Positions 32,789-41,987 of a DNA stretch of 64,000 bases are shown here, in pieces (position 1 is the first letter of the stretch; the number at the start of each line of letters is the position of its first letter). The stretch comes from Propionivibrio sp. GTDB lineage: Bacteria > Pseudomonadota > Gammaproteobacteria > Burkholderiales > Rhodocyclaceae. The DNA lies in the NCBI GenBank assembly GCA_016705685.1, contig JADJLB010000012.1, positions 186,001 through 250,000 on the forward strand. The letters are read 5' to 3'. The translations under genes were made by a program, and so were the position numbers. The notes beneath the pieces were generated by a model, which made no database searches, was not told the origin of the DNA, and was given only the letters and a program-made list of their open reading frames with translations.

Positions 32789-34021
32789 ATGGCGACCGCA
32801 ACGAAAACGGCAAAGCGCACCCAGCAGGTCAAGGAGTATACCTTTCTCTGGATTGGCAAGAACAAGGCCGGAAAAATCGTCCGCGGCGAACAGCGCGCGA
32901 CGAGTGAAGCCGTGGTCAATGCCACGCTCCGGCGCCAGGGTATTCTGGTCACCAAGGTATCGAAACAGAGTTTCAAGCGTGGCAGTCAGGTTACCGAAAA
33001 AGACGTAGCCCTGTTTACCCGCCAACTGGCCACCATGATGAAGGCCGGCGTCCCGCTATTGCAAACCTTCGACATTGTCGGTCGCGGCCATGAAAATCCC
33101 GCCGTTGGCAAACTGCTGCTCGACATCAAGTCCGACGTCGAAACCGGGAGTTCGCTTTCGCAGGCCTTCCGCAAATTCCCGCTCCACTTCGACCAACTCT
33201 ACTGCAACCTGATCGCCGCGGGCGAACAGGCGGGTATCCTTGAAACGCTGCTCGAGCGATTGGCGACGTACAAGGAGAAGATGATCGCCATCAAGTCAAA
33301 AATCAAATCCGCGCTGTTTTACCCGGTGTCAATCATCATCGTGGCCTTCATCATCACCGCCGTGATCATGATCTTCGTCATCCCGGCCTTCAAGGAAGTT
33401 TTCACCAGTTTTGGCGCCGACCTGCCTGCGCCGACGTTGGTGGTAATGGCCATTTCAGATTTCTTTGTTTCTTATTGGTGGCTCATATTTGGCGCGACCG
33501 GCGGTGGTATTTTCGCCTTCTTCTACGTCTGGAAGCGCTCGGAAAAACTGCAATTCATCATGGACCGCCTGCTGCTCCGGGTTCCTGTGTTTGGCAGCCT
33601 GGTTCGCAAATCGGTGATCGCCCGGTGGACGCGCACGCTGTCGACCATGTTTGCCGCCGGCGTTCCGCTGGTGGAATCGCTCGATTCGGTCGGCGGCGCT
33701 GCCGGAAATATCGTCTACAAGCTCGCCACCAAACAGATCCAGAGCGAAGTCAGCACCGGCACCAGCCTGACCACCGCGATGCAGAACAGTCAGCTCTTCC
33801 CCAATATGGTCAATCAGATGGTGGCCATAGGCGAGGAATCGGGCGCGTTGGACGCCATGCTCGGCAAGGTGGCCGACTTTTTCGAAGCGGAAGTCGATGA
33901 CGCGGTGGAAGCGCTTTCCAGCCTGATGGAACCGATCATCATGGTCGTCCTGGGGACGCTGATAGGCGGCATGGTCATCGCCATGTACCTGCCGATATTC
34001 AAGCTGGGCGCCGTGGTCTGA
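32789..34021 (+). CDS. pilC: type IV pilus inner-membrane platform protein PilC
   Basis: The 410-residue protein has two GspF domains (~70-195 and ~275-400) and three membrane helices near residues 172-200, 222-245 and 378-405. It contains the family signature FTRQLATMMKAGVPLLQTFD and its second-copy counterpart TRTLSTMFAAGVPLVESLDS. It couples PilB motion to pilin assembly. The start has AAAGGGG upstream and lies 21 bases after pilB. Its last base is the first base of the pilD ATG. Confidence 0.98.
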   Translation: MATATKTAKRTQQVKEYTFLWIGKNKAGKIVRGEQRATSEAVVNATLRRQGILVTKVSKQSFKRGSQVTEKDVALFTRQLATMMKAGVPLLQTFDIVGRGHENPAVGKLLLDIKSDVETGSSLSQAFRKFPLHFDQLYCNLIAAGEQAGILETLLERLATYKEKMIAIKSKIKSALFYPVSIIIVAFIITAVIMIFVIPAFKEVFTSFGADLPAPTLVVMAISDFFVSYWWLIFGATGGGIFAFFYVWKRSEKLQFIMDRLLLRVPVFGSLVRKSVIARWTRTLSTMFAAGVPLVESLDSVGGAAGNIVYKLATKQIQSEVSTGTSLTTAMQNSQLFPNMVNQMVAIGEESGALDAMLGKVADFFEAEVDDAVEALSSLMEPIIMVVLGTLIGGMVIAMYLPIFKLGAVV

Positions 34022-34884
34022 TGCTGCAGGGCTGGCCGTCCGTTTTTCTGGATACGACCTCATTCATCCTGGTTTGCGGCGTACTCGGGCTGATGGTCGG
34101 CAGCTTCCTCAACGTCGTCATCCATCGTCTGCCCAGGATGTTGGATAACGACTGGCGCTACCAGTGTGCCGAGCTGCGCGGGGAAGAACCTCCTGTCGGC
34201 GAATCCCTCTCGCTGGCCCGGCCGCGTTCTCGCTGCCCCTCATGCGGGCATGTCATCACCGTGCTGGAAAATATTCCCTTGTTCAGCTGGATGGCCTTGC
34301 GCGGTAAGTGTTCGGCCTGCCATCAGCCGATTTCGGCCCGTTATCCCGTCGTCGAAGCGCTGAGCGGCGTGCTCTGCGCCTTGGCGGCCGCTCACTTCGG
34401 TTTCGGCGGAGCGGCTGCGGGCGCCCTGTTGCTGATCTGGTGCTTGATTGCGCTGACGTTCATCGATTTTGACACGCAACTATTGCCCGATTCGATCACC
34501 CTGCCGCTGCTCTGGTGCGGCTTGCTGTTCAATCTTTACGGCACGTTCACCGATCTGCCATCGGCCGTGATCGGCGCGATGGGCGGCTACCTCTCGTTAT
34601 GGTCGGTTTATTGGGGATTCAAACTGATCACGGGCAAAGAAGGCATGGGCTATGGCGATTTCAAGCTGCTTGCCGCATTGGGCGCCTGGCTGGGCTGGCA
34701 AATCCTGCCGCTAACCATATTGCTCTCCTCGCTGGTCGGCGCGGTGGTCGGCATCGGACTGATTCTGTTGGCCAAACGAGGGCGGCAGGTACCCATCCCC
34801 TTCGGCCCCTATCTGGCGGCGGCCGGATTGCTCTCGCTTTTCTGGGGCAAAGAGCTCACGCAGAGCTATCTGCGTTTGATGTAG
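34021..34884 (+). CDS. pilD: prepilin peptidase/N-methyltransferase PilD
   Basis: The 287-residue membrane aspartyl protease cleaves and N-methylates type IV prepilins. Two zinc-type C-x2-C pairs (CPSCGHV and CSACHQP) mark the methylase loop. The two catalytic aspartates lie in FIDFDTQLLPD and in GMGYGDFKLLA, the G-x-G-x-G-D motif. About eight membrane helices are expected. It shares one base with the pilC stop. The downstream coaE/yacG genes often found after pilD are absent; fmdB follows instead after 108 bases. Confidence 0.97.
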   Translation: MLQGWPSVFLDTTSFILVCGVLGLMVGSFLNVVIHRLPRMLDNDWRYQCAELRGEEPPVGESLSLARPRSRCPSCGHVITVLENIPLFSWMALRGKCSACHQPISARYPVVEALSGVLCALAAAHFGFGGAAAGALLLIWCLIALTFIDFDTQLLPDSITLPLLWCGLLFNLYGTFTDLPSAVIGAMGGYLSLWSVYWGFKLITGKEGMGYGDFKLLAALGAWLGWQILPLTILLSSLVGAVVGIGLILLAKRGRQVPIPFGPYLAAAGLLSLFWGKELTQSYLRLM

Positions 34885-34992
34885 CCGCTTGAAAAATCGT
34901 TAGACACCCCAAAGTAGTATCAGGCGAGGTCCGCGACGAGGTTTCTCGTTCGGGTATAATTCGCGCTTTTCGAGCTTTCTTCGAGGCCTGCC

Positions 34993-35280
34993 ATGCCAAT
35001 CTACTCTTACCGTTGCGTTTCCTGCGGCTTTCAGAAGGATCATCTGCAGAAGCTCAGTGACCCTGTCCTGACCATTTGCCCTGAATGTGGCCTGGCATCG
35101 TATGCCAAGCAGGTTACTTCTGCCGGTTTTCAGTTGAAGGGCAATGGCTGGTATGCCACCGATTTCAAGGGAGGTCCGCCGCCCCCAGCGACCGCACAGC
35201 CATCTGCCGCCGAAAGCGCTCCACCCTGCGCCGGCGGCACCGGACCCTGCGCGAGCGCCAGCCCATGCGCAGGCAGTTGA
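34993..35280 (+). CDS. FmdB-family zinc ribbon protein
   Basis: This 95-residue protein has the FmdB zinc ribbon at residues 1-45: MPIYSYRCVSCGF with a second pair in ICPECG. The rest is Pro/Ala/Cys-rich ([18 protein letters not shown]), as in many members. It is presumed a regulatory or assembly factor in the cytoplasm; the function is unknown. A TATAAT at 34955-34960 may be its -10 element. It overlaps the DUF502 gene by 16 bases and begins the fmdB-DUF502-aspS string that I recall from Betaproteobacteria. Confidence 0.9.
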   Translation: MPIYSYRCVSCGFQKDHLQKLSDPVLTICPECGLASYAKQVTSAGFQLKGNGWYATDFKGGPPPPATAQPSAAESAPPCAGGTGPCASASPCAGS

Positions 35281-35915
35281 TCAAGCGTTATTTCCTGACC
35301 GGGCTGCTCATCTGGGTACCTTTGTCAATCACCGCCTGGGTGCTGTCGCTGATCGTCAACACGATGGATCAGTCCTTGCTCCTGCTGCCGAAGGCTATCC
35401 ATCCCCAAACCTTGTTCGGTTTCAATATCCCTGGCGCTGGCGTCATCCTGACCCTGGCCATCATCATGGTGACCGGTCTGCTCACTGCCAATTTCATCGG
35501 TCAGCGACTGGTTAGCTGGTGGGAGAAACTCCTGGCACGGATTCCTGTGGTCAATTCAATTTACCATAGCGTAAAGCAGGTTTCCGACACGCTTTTTTCT
35601 TCTTCCGGCAATGCGTTCCGCAAGGCACTTCTGGTTCAGTACCCCCGTGCAGGAACGTGGACGATCGCCTTCCTCACCGGCAAGCCGGGCGGCGATGTCG
35701 CCAATCATCTGAACGGCGACTACGTTAGCATCTATGTGCCGACGACCCCCAATCCGACCTCCGGCTTCTTTCTGATGGTACCCCGCAGTGAGGTCGTCGA
35801 ACTCGATATGGATGTCGATGAAGCACTGAAATACATTGTCTCGATGGGTGTGGTCGCCCCTCCCGCCAGGACAATACCTCGGCTATCGACTGCCTCCAAC
35901 AAACAACTCCAGTAA
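35265..35915 (+). CDS. DUF502-family inner membrane protein
   Basis: The 216-residue protein has two membrane helices (~9-30 and ~50-75) followed by a soluble domain with the family motifs [33 protein letters not shown] and [17 protein letters not shown]502 proteins have no settled function. The ATG at 35265 lies within the end of fmdB and gives the normal family start [20 protein letters not shown]. It is 13 bases upstream of aspS, so the three are probably co-transcribed. Confidence 0.93.
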   Translation: MRRQLIKRYFLTGLLIWVPLSITAWVLSLIVNTMDQSLLLLPKAIHPQTLFGFNIPGAGVILTLAIIMVTGLLTANFIGQRLVSWWEKLLARIPVVNSIYHSVKQVSDTLFSSSGNAFRKALLVQYPRAGTWTIAFLTGKPGGDVANHLNGDYVSIYVPTTPNPTSGFFLMVPRSEVVELDMDVDEALKYIVSMGVVAPPARTIPRLSTASNKQLQ

Positions 35916-35928
35916 CCCCGGAATCAGC

Positions 35929-37743
35929 ATGCGCACCCACTACTGCGGACAACTCAATTCACAAACCATTGGCCAGGACGTCGTCCTTTGTGGCTGGGCG
36001 CACCGTCGGCGCGATCACGGCGGCGTCATATTCGTCGACCTGCGTGACCGCGACGGGCTGGCACAGATTGTCTGCGACCCCGACCGCCCCGGCATGTTCG
36101 CCATTGCCGAATCCGTGCGCAATGAGTTCTGCCTGAAAATAACCGGCAAGGTCCGCGCCCGCCCGGCAGGCACGATCAACGCCAACATGCCAAGTGGTGA
36201 GGTTGAAATCCTCTGCCACGAAATTGAAGTGCTCAACCCGTCGGTAACGCCGCCGTTCCCGCTTGACGATGACAACCTCTCCGAGAATGTCCGTCTGCTG
36301 CATCGAGTCATCGACCTCCGGCGGCCGCACATGCAGCGCAATATGCAATTGCGCTACAAGGTCGCACGCGCTTTCCGCCGCTTTCTTGACGACGCCGGCT
36401 TTATCGACATCGAAACACCAATGCTGACCAAGAGCACGCCAGAAGGCGCCCGGGATTATCTGGTGCCCTCGCGGGTCCATCCGGGCCAGTTTTTCGCATT
36501 ACCGCAATCGCCCCAGCTGTTCAAGCAACTGTTGATGGTCGCCGGGTTCGACCGCTACTACCAGATCACCAAATGCTTCCGCGATGAAGATCTGCGCGCC
36601 GACCGACAACCCGAATTCACCCAGGTCGATATGGAAACCTCGTTCATGAGCGAGGAGGCCATCACGTCGCTGATGGAAGAGCTGATCCGCACCGTATTCA
36701 AGGAAACAATAGGCGCCGATCTGCCCAGGCCTTTCCCGCGCCTCAGCCATGCGGAGGCCATGCATCGTTACGGCTCCGACAAACCGGATCTGCGCGTCAC
36801 GCTGGAACTGACCGAAGTTACCGACGCCGTGAAAGACGTCTCCTTCAAGGTTTTCGCCAGCGTCGCCGGCAGCGAAAGCGGACGTGTCGCCGCCTTGCGC
36901 ATTCCCGGAGGCGCCACCCTGACGCGAGGCGAGATCGATGCCTACACGCAATTCGTCGGCATTTACGGCGCCAGGGGGCTGGCCTACATCAAGGTCAACG
37001 ATGTCAATCAGATCAATGAAACCGGTCTGCAATCGCCGATTGTCAAGAACCTTCACGGTACCGCGTTGAAGGCCATCATTGAACGTACCGGCGCACAGTC
37101 GGGAGATTTGATATTTTTTGGCGCCGATAAATCGAAAGTGGTCAATGACGCACTCGGCGCACTGCGCGTCAAGATCGGGCATGAGAAAGGCTTTCTGAAT
37201 GGAAACGCCTGGGAGCCGCTGTGGATAGTTGACTTCCCGATGTTCGAATACGACGAAGAAAACAAGCGCTGGGCTGCCTGCCACCACCCCTTTACCAGCC
37301 CGAAGGACGAGCATCTCGGTCTGCTCGCCACGGACCCCGGCAAGTGTCTGGCCAAGGCTTACGATCTGGCGCTCAACGGATGGGAGTTGGGCGGTGGCTC
37401 GGTGCGGATTCACAACGCCACCGTACAAGCACAGGTCTTCAAGGCACTCGGCATCGGTGAAGAAGAAGCGCAACTCAAATTCGGATTCCTGCTCGACGCA
37501 CTCAGATACGGCGCACCTCCGCATGGCGGCCTGGCCTTCGGCCTCGACCGCATCGTCACCCTGATGACCGGCGCCGAGTCGATCCGCGACGTGATCGCCT
37601 TCCCGAAAACACAACGCGCCCAATGCCTGCTCACCGACGCGCCGAGCGCCGTCGACGACAAGCAGCTGCGCGAACTGCATATTCGCCTGCGTCAAAAGGT
37701 CGAAGTGCAAATCGATTCGCCGGCCGCAATCGCCAAGGCCTGA
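35929..37743 (+). CDS. aspS: aspartyl-tRNA synthetase, bacterial type
   Basis: The 604-residue class II synthetase has an OB-fold anticodon domain (~1-110, [20 protein letters not shown]), the catalytic core with motif 2 [18 protein letters not shown], the bacterial GAD insertion (~290-420), and motif 3 [10 protein letters not shown]. It may be discriminating or also charge tRNA-Asn; the sequence alone does not decide. ATG 35929 is preceded by CCGGAA and gives the usual start [10 protein letters not shown]. It is followed after 5 bases by a secreted RNase gene. Confidence 0.98.
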   Translation: MRTHYCGQLNSQTIGQDVVLCGWAHRRRDHGGVIFVDLRDRDGLAQIVCDPDRPGMFAIAESVRNEFCLKITGKVRARPAGTINANMPSGEVEILCHEIEVLNPSVTPPFPLDDDNLSENVRLLHRVIDLRRPHMQRNMQLRYKVARAFRRFLDDAGFIDIETPMLTKSTPEGARDYLVPSRVHPGQFFALPQSPQLFKQLLMVAGFDRYYQITKCFRDEDLRADRQPEFTQVDMETSFMSEEAITSLMEELIRTVFKETIGADLPRPFPRLSHAEAMHRYGSDKPDLRVTLELTEVTDAVKDVSFKVFASVAGSESGRVAALRIPGGATLTRGEIDAYTQFVGIYGARGLAYIKVNDVNQINETGLQSPIVKNLHGTALKAIIERTGAQSGDLIFFGADKSKVVNDALGALRVKIGHEKGFLNGNAWEPLWIVDFPMFEYDEENKRWAACHHPFTSPKDEHLGLLATDPGKCLAKAYDLALNGWELGGGSVRIHNATVQAQVFKALGIGEEEAQLKFGFLLDALRYGAPPHGGLAFGLDRIVTLMTGAESIRDVIAFPKTQRAQCLLTDAPSAVDDKQLRELHIRLRQKVEVQIDSPAAIAKA

Positions 37744-37748
37744 ACACC

Positions 37749-38156
37749 GTGCGCCGGCTGGCTGGCATCCTTCGTCTGGTGCTTTTTCTCGCACTGGCCG
37801 GAACGGTCGGATTCAGCGCAAACTCAGCGCAGGCCCGTGACAACATTGGCATTGACACCGTCGCGCTGGCCGACCTGCCGCCCGAAGCACAACGTACCGT
37901 GCAACTGGTCCGCCGAGGCGGCCCGTTCCCCTACCCGCAAAAAGATGGCAGCACTTTCGGAAATTTTGAAAGGCGCTTGCCCTTGCAAGCACGCGGCTAT
38001 TATCGCGAATTCACCGTACCCACACCCGGACGTCATGATCGCGGTGCGCGACGCCTGATCGCCGGCAACGGCCGCAGTGGCGATGTCGCCACCTCGGGCG
38101 AGTATTATTACACCGATGACCACTACCGCAGCTTTCGCCGGATACGTGAACCATGA
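37749..38156 (+). CDS. secreted barnase/RNase Sa-like ribonuclease
   Basis: The 135-residue protein has a signal peptide (~1-31, ending SAQA) and a microbial guanyl-preferring RNase domain. The catalytic triad pattern is visible: Glu in FGNFERRLP, Arg in RGARRLI and His in TDDHYRSFRRI. It would cleave RNA outside the cytoplasm or after secretion. The GTG at 37749 follows AAGG and lies 5 bases past aspS. Its stop overlaps the barstar-like gene (ATGA), the normal coupling of toxin and inhibitor. Residues before the catalytic region (DLPPEAQRTVQLVRRGGPF) match bacterial RNase N1/T1 family members. Confidence 0.9.
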   Translation: MRRLAGILRLVLFLALAGTVGFSANSAQARDNIGIDTVALADLPPEAQRTVQLVRRGGPFPYPQKDGSTFGNFERRLPLQARGYYREFTVPTPGRHDRGARRLIAGNGRSGDVATSGEYYYTDDHYRSFRRIREP

Positions 38157-38599
38157 CCCAGCACCGAGACGGCAAGCCCCCTCAAGAGAAGAATTTGCAA
38201 GGCCGCATTGCCGGCATTTTCAAGCTGGCACGCAAGGATTTGCCCGCGCTTCGGCAAGCCGCCGACGAGCTTAAACTCGGCTATTTCAACGTCGACCTGC
38301 GGGATGCCAGAAATGTCCCGGGCTTCATCAAGGCCCTAAACCGCGATCTGGATTTCCCCGACTGGTTTGGCGGCAATCTCGACGCGCTCCACGACTGCCT
38401 GACCGATCTTTCCTGGCACCCGGCTCCCGGCTATGTCATCACGCTCTCTGACAGTGAAACGCTGCGAAGCAATCCCACCAGTTTCGCGGCATTTAACGAG
38501 GTGCTGGCCAGTGCCGTCGAGGTATGGCAGGAGCGGAACATTCCTTTCCGGGTCTTCTACCTGCAGGACGACACGGCCTGCGCCACCGCACGAAATTGA
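38153..38599 (+). CDS. barstar-like ribonuclease inhibitor
   Basis: The 148-residue cytoplasmic protein contains a barstar fold at residues ~45-140, with DFPDWFGGNLDALHDCLTDL, the region that in barstar inserts Asp residues into the barnase active site. It should neutralise the upstream RNase inside the cell. Translation is coupled through a 4-base overlap. The first 40 residues are a basic extension. The pair could be a self-defence or extracellular RNA-scavenging module; barstar homologues alone are common, but here the RNase is adjacent. Confidence 0.92.
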   Translation: MTQHRDGKPPQEKNLQGRIAGIFKLARKDLPALRQAADELKLGYFNVDLRDARNVPGFIKALNRDLDFPDWFGGNLDALHDCLTDLSWHPAPGYVITLSDSETLRSNPTSFAAFNEVLASAVEVWQERNIPFRVFYLQDDTACATARN

Positions 38600-38613
38600 T
38601 CTGCCGGCACGCG

Positions 38614-39060
38614 ATGACGGTCTACAAGCGCCCGGTCTCCGTGTTGGTGGTGATCCATCTGGCGGATCTTCGCGTACTATTGCTCGAACGACGCGCTCAC
38701 CCCGGCTACTGGCAATCGGTTACCGGTAGCCAGGAGAACGACGAAAGCTTGCTCGATACGGCAAGACGTGAGGTACACGAAGAGACGGGCATCGTCGCCA
38801 CGCCGGGCGCATTCATCGACTGGCAGATCGCCAATACCTACGAGATTTTCACCGAATGGCGTCACCGCTACGCGCCGGGTATCACGCAAAATACCGAGCA
38901 CGTATTTTCGCTTGAAGTGCCGGCCGAACTACCCATCACGCTCGCGCCGGCCGAACATTCGAACTACCTTTGGCTGCCGTGGCGCGCAGCGGCGGAAAAG
39001 TGCTTCTCGTGGAGCAATCGCGACGCCATCGTCATGTTGGCCGAGAAGATTGCTGGCTGA
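38614..39060 (+). CDS. nudB: dihydroneopterin triphosphate diphosphatase NudB
   Basis: NudB removes pyrophosphate from dihydroneopterin triphosphate in folate synthesis. The 148-residue protein has the Nudix box GSQENDESLLDTARREVHEE followed by TGI, and the family start YKRPVSVLVVI. The ATG at 38614 gives the normal length. In many Betaproteobacteria aspS is followed directly by nudB, so the RNase/barstar pair appears inserted between them. Its end overlaps the convergent CWC gene by 29 bases. Confidence 0.93.
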   Translation: MTVYKRPVSVLVVIHLADLRVLLLERRAHPGYWQSVTGSQENDESLLDTARREVHEETGIVATPGAFIDWQIANTYEIFTEWRHRYAPGITQNTEHVFSLEVPAELPITLAPAEHSNYLWLPWRAAAEKCFSWSNRDAIVMLAEKIAG

Positions 39061-39232
39061 TGCGTCTATCGAGACAGGCCGGACAAAAACAACTTCCGCC
39101 AGCCACCGCTTCGAACAAACCCGACGGCCTCTCCATGCACCAGCAGCTTGGCAGGCCGGCTACCGCACCGCAGACAAATGAAGTGCCGCACGAGGCACAT
39201 AGTGTAGGTTTGGCATCCTGATCGACAGTCAT
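39032..39232 (-). CDS. cysteine-rich CWC-family protein
   Basis: The 66-residue protein has the pattern of the Cys-rich CWC family: C-x2-C (LCASCGTSFVCG), then CWC, then C-x-C-x2-C (CFCPAC). It probably binds zinc or another thiophilic metal. The ATG at 39232 has GAGGGA 7 bases upstream; a TTG further up at 39256 lacks a site. It begins 16 bases after the bufC1 stop on the same strand, so it is probably the last gene of the bufferin cluster and might take part in metal handling. That role is inference. Confidence 0.85.
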   Translation of the reverse strand: MTVDQDAKPTLCASCGTSFVCGAVAGLPSCWCMERPSGLFEAVAGGSCFCPACLDRRISQQSSRPT

Positions 39233-39248
39233 GGCTTCCCTCGTCTTG

Positions 39249-40034
39249 CTAACCAATCTCCTGCTTTCCCGGCTCTTTCTGCAACAAACCGTCCGTTATC
39301 CAGCGTTGCAACAAGCCGGCGGCAGCCGTCGCCGGATCGGACTCACCGGCCGCAGCGATGGCTGTACAGCACTCGGCGAAGTTGGCTCCATGCAGCAACG
39401 CGCTTAACGCGGCAACTTCGACCGGCTCGGCCGAACGCCAAAGGCAATCGAGCTCAGGCCGCCAGACCAGCAACACATGGGCCAAAGCCTCCGGTGCTTC
39501 GGTTTGCGCCTCGGCGTCTTCGTTCAAAGCACGCCAGATCGGCTCAACGCTCCAGTTCAGTTCAAGCAGGCACAGCGAGGGGATCGGCACAAATCGCCGC
39601 CGTGGCCATTCCCCGGTCGGCAATTCCGCAAGTTCCGCTAGCGACAGCAACAGCGTATCCGGCGCATCGAAAGCACCGCGAATGGCCCAGTCCATGCGTG
39701 CCACATCGACCAGCGCGGGGTGCGGCAAACGCTCGGGTTGAGCGGCGAGAAAATCCGCCAGGGTATCGCCGTACCAGCGGATCGAACGGTAACAAGAAGG
39801 ATGCGCTTCAATGTAGTCATGCGCCAGATCGGCAAAGAATTCGTCGCCCAGCGCCCGGTGCAATACCGGATAGTTATCGCGTAAAGCCGACAACAGGCGG
39901 GCGCGATAGGCCATCAAGTAAAGACGAAGCCCTCCGGCGACCTCAGAACCTTCGGCGACGAACAAGCCCGGCGTCTCATCACGGGACAGAACGGCGTGCT
40001 GGAAGCGGTTCTGCAATTCATCGAGGCTGGTCAT
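39249..40034 (-). CDS. bufC1: BufC/HvfC-type partner of MNIO enzyme (DUF2063)
   Basis: The 261-residue protein has the N-terminal DUF2063 domain (~8-100, with [20 protein letters not shown] and [16 protein letters not shown]) and a variable C-terminal half. Such proteins are required partners that bring the precursor peptide to MNIO (DUF692) enzymes. It overlaps bufB1 by ATGA (40031-40034). It was formerly called a putative DNA-binding protein, for which there is little support here. Together with bufA1 and bufB1 it forms a complete bufferin set. Confidence 0.93.
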   Translation of the reverse strand: MTSLDELQNRFQHAVLSRDETPGLFVAEGSEVAGGLRLYLMAYRARLLSALRDNYPVLHRALGDEFFADLAHDYIEAHPSCYRSIRWYGDTLADFLAAQPERLPHPALVDVARMDWAIRGAFDAPDTLLLSLAELAELPTGEWPRRRFVPIPSLCLLELNWSVEPIWRALNEDAEAQTEAPEALAHVLLVWRPELDCLWRSAEPVEVAALSALLHGANFAECCTAIAAAGESDPATAAAGLLQRWITDGLLQKEPGKQEIG

Positions 40035-40870
40035 GCCGCCTCTCTCTGTTCGGCAAGCACACGTTCCGACAAAAGCCTGACGGCATCCAGCTCATCAACC
40101 AATTCATCCAAGCATGGAATGTTGTCATCGCGCTCGATCATCGTCGGTACTGCACCGAATCGACGAAGCGTGTAAGCATAAAGATCCCACACCGCGTCGC
40201 AGATCGGATGATCGTGAGTATCAATGATGTAGTTGCCGTGATCTTCATGCCCGGCCAGATGAATCTGACGCACGGCTGCAACCGGAATGGCATCGATAAA
40301 CACCTGCGGATCGAAACCGTGATTGACGCTACTGACGTAAACATTATTCACGTCAAGGAGCAATTCGCAACCGCTACGCGCTGCCAATTCGCCGATGAAT
40401 TCCCACTCTTTCATTTCATCGGAACGGTAACTGACGTAGCTGGAAACATTTTCAAGCAGAAAGGGAAGGCCGAGAACATCCTGAACCTGAGCCACACGCG
40501 GAACGAGGTGGCGCAACGTGGCCTCGGTATAGGGCAGCGGCATCAGGTCGTGGAGATTCAGCGAATCGGTTCCCGTCCAGCATAGATGATCGGACACCCA
40601 TGCCGGCTCAACACGTCGGGCCAAGGATTTGAGCATCCGCAGGTAGTCGTCATCGAGCGGGTCGGTACTGCCAATGGACAGCGAAACGCCGTGCATCACC
40701 ATCGGATAGTCCTGCCGGATTCGATCCAGAAAATGCAACGGCTTGCCGCCATCGACCATATAGTTTTCGGAGATGATCTCCAGCCAGTCGACCTTTTGCG
40801 GGGCAGTCACGAAGTCGCTGTAGTGGTCCGTTCGCAGACCCAGGCCAAATCCTTGGATACGCTGATTCAA
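40031..40870 (-). CDS. bufB1: MNIO-family (DUF692) enzyme BufB
   Basis: The 279-residue TIM-barrel multinuclear iron oxygenase modifies cysteines in a partner peptide; in bufferins the products are, from memory, thiooxazoles that bind copper. The metal-ligand pattern is present: [51 protein letters not shown] and a late ERDD. The start is TTG 40870 with AAGGA 8 bases upstream, since no ATG is available before the conserved GFGLGLR. It lies 75 bases after the bufA1 precursor gene. Confidence 0.93.
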   Translation of the reverse strand: MNQRIQGFGLGLRTDHYSDFVTAPQKVDWLEIISENYMVDGGKPLHFLDRIRQDYPMVMHGVSLSIGSTDPLDDDYLRMLKSLARRVEPAWVSDHLCWTGTDSLNLHDLMPLPYTEATLRHLVPRVAQVQDVLGLPFLLENVSSYVSYRSDEMKEWEFIGELAARSGCELLLDVNNVYVSSVNHGFDPQVFIDAIPVAAVRQIHLAGHEDHGNYIIDTHDHPICDAVWDLYAYTLRRFGAVPTMIERDDNIPCLDELVDELDAVRLLSERVLAEQREAA

Positions 40871-40945
40871 TGACGTTTTCCTTCAAGCCCTACGGAAAAT
40901 TGGAACGGGCCACCCGGTTATCATGCCGAGCGGCCCGCAAGACGT

Positions 40946-41206
40946 TTACTTGACGACCTTGCCGCCGGCGTCCGTGCATTCCTTGGCGCTGGACTTGACG
41001 ACCCAGCCCTGGCCCTTGCAGGAATTCATGCCCTTGCACTCGTTTTTGGCCGTCTTGCACTCTGACGTACCCTTGCACGAGTTGACGCCACTGCAATGAA
41101 CCATTGCGCCTTCAGCGGCCTGGACGGCAGGCGCCACGAATGCACCGGCGGTGAAAAGGGCAGCCGCGGCAGCGGCCAAAGCAAAACCTGAACGTTGATG
41201 TGACAT
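40946..41206 (-). CDS. bufA1: BufA1-type bufferin metallophore precursor
   Basis: The 86-residue peptide has a signal sequence (cleavage near VQAAEG, ~32) and a short mature part with six cysteines in the repeated pattern VHCSGVNSCKGTSEC, NECKGMNSCKGQGW and ECTDAGG. This matches the BufA1 type of periplasmic bufferins, whose central cysteines are modified by MNIO enzymes to chelate copper. The ATG at 41206 has AGGAGA 6 bases upstream. An ECF-type promoter motif lies 69-97 bases upstream, identical in key bases to one in the sigma gene at 48715. Confidence 0.93.
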   Translation of the reverse strand: MSHQRSGFALAAAAAALFTAGAFVAPAVQAAEGAMVHCSGVNSCKGTSECKTAKNECKGMNSCKGQGWVVKSSAKECTDAGGKVVK

Positions 41207-41274
41207 TTTGATTCTCCTGATAATGATAGGGTGGTGGCGAAGAGGTCGACGCGGAACCAATTTGTCGACACCGA

Positions 41275-41303
41275 TTAGACGCAGGAAAATTGAAATCCTT
41301 ACA
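41275..41303 (-). promoter_or_regulatory. ECF-sigma-type promoter of bufferin cluster 1
   Basis: On the minus strand TGTAAGGA (41303-41296), 14 bases and CGTCTAA (41281-41275) form a bipartite motif typical of ECF promoters (TGTAA-type -35, CGTC-type -10). The predicted start near 41267 leaves a 60-base leader before bufA1. The same 15 bases with the same spacing occur at 48743-48715. Confidence 0.65.
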
Positions 41304-41383
41304 AAAAAATACAAAAATATTTTTCGCGATCAAAATATCGCCAAGACGGAACCCCTCGGCAACTCGAACTTAAGGAAATGGCT

Positions 41384-41950
41384 ATGCGTCAATACCAACG
41401 CTTGCTCGCTGTGGCCCTGTTTCTGGGCATGTTGCTCGCGGTATTCGAGTTTTCGGGACTCCGCGATCACTTCAACCTGGTTTTCTTGCAGCAGCAAATT
41501 GCCCAAAACCGTTTCTCTGGCCTGTTGTTATTTGTCCTGCTTTTTTCATTAGGCAACCTGATCCAGATCCCAGGCTGGGTCTTTCTGGCTGCCGCCGTAC
41601 TGACGCTGGGCCGATTCTGGGGTGGATTGGCCACCTATGTCGCCGCTTGTGTTTCGTGCTCGCTGACGTTCCTTACCCTGCGCCTGATTGGTGGCGACGC
41701 CCTGCGGCAACTGACGAATAGAACCGCCGTCAAGATTCTGAGCCAGCTGGACGCCCGGCCAATCCGTAGCGTTGTGCTCCTGAGGGTACTGTTTCAAACC
41801 GTACCCGCGCTCAACTACGCGCTCGCCCTATCCGGAATCAAATTCCGCCAGTATTTCATCGGCACGCTGCTGGGCCTTCCTTTGCCGATTGCGCTGTATT
41901 GTCTGTTTTTTGAATACTTGGCCAAAGCCTTGAATATTCCAGGCATATAG
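41384..41950 (+). CDS. VTT-domain (TVP38/TMEM64, DedA-like) membrane protein
   Basis: The 188-residue protein has about five membrane segments and the VTT/SNARE-associated pattern: GNLIQIPGWVFLAAAVLTLG, a G-rich re-entrant segment, and LRVLFQTVPALNYALALSGI, where this family often has R-x3-x-P near a conserved Arg. Members move or scramble lipids in the inner membrane. The second ATG (41384) is preferred because AAGGAA lies 7 bases before it, while the ATG at 41378 is too close. It is divergent from bufA1 and shares its AT-rich upstream region. Confidence 0.85.
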   Translation: MRQYQRLLAVALFLGMLLAVFEFSGLRDHFNLVFLQQQIAQNRFSGLLLFVLLFSLGNLIQIPGWVFLAAAVLTLGRFWGGLATYVAACVSCSLTFLTLRLIGGDALRQLTNRTAVKILSQLDARPIRSVVLLRVLFQTVPALNYALALSGIKFRQYFIGTLLGLPLPIALYCLFFEYLAKALNIPGI

Positions 41951-41987
41951 AATCTGTCACGGAAATCGTCGAATCTAGAGAAACTTC

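Noticed and set aside
39249..40034. bufC1 as a DNA-binding regulator
   Set aside because: The older family name suggests DNA binding, but coupling to an MNIO enzyme gene and a precursor fits the peptide-modification partner role better.
39494..40585. A long open frame antisense to bufC1 and bufB1
   Set aside because: Both bufferin genes have clear family motifs and overlaps; the antisense frame is a shadow.
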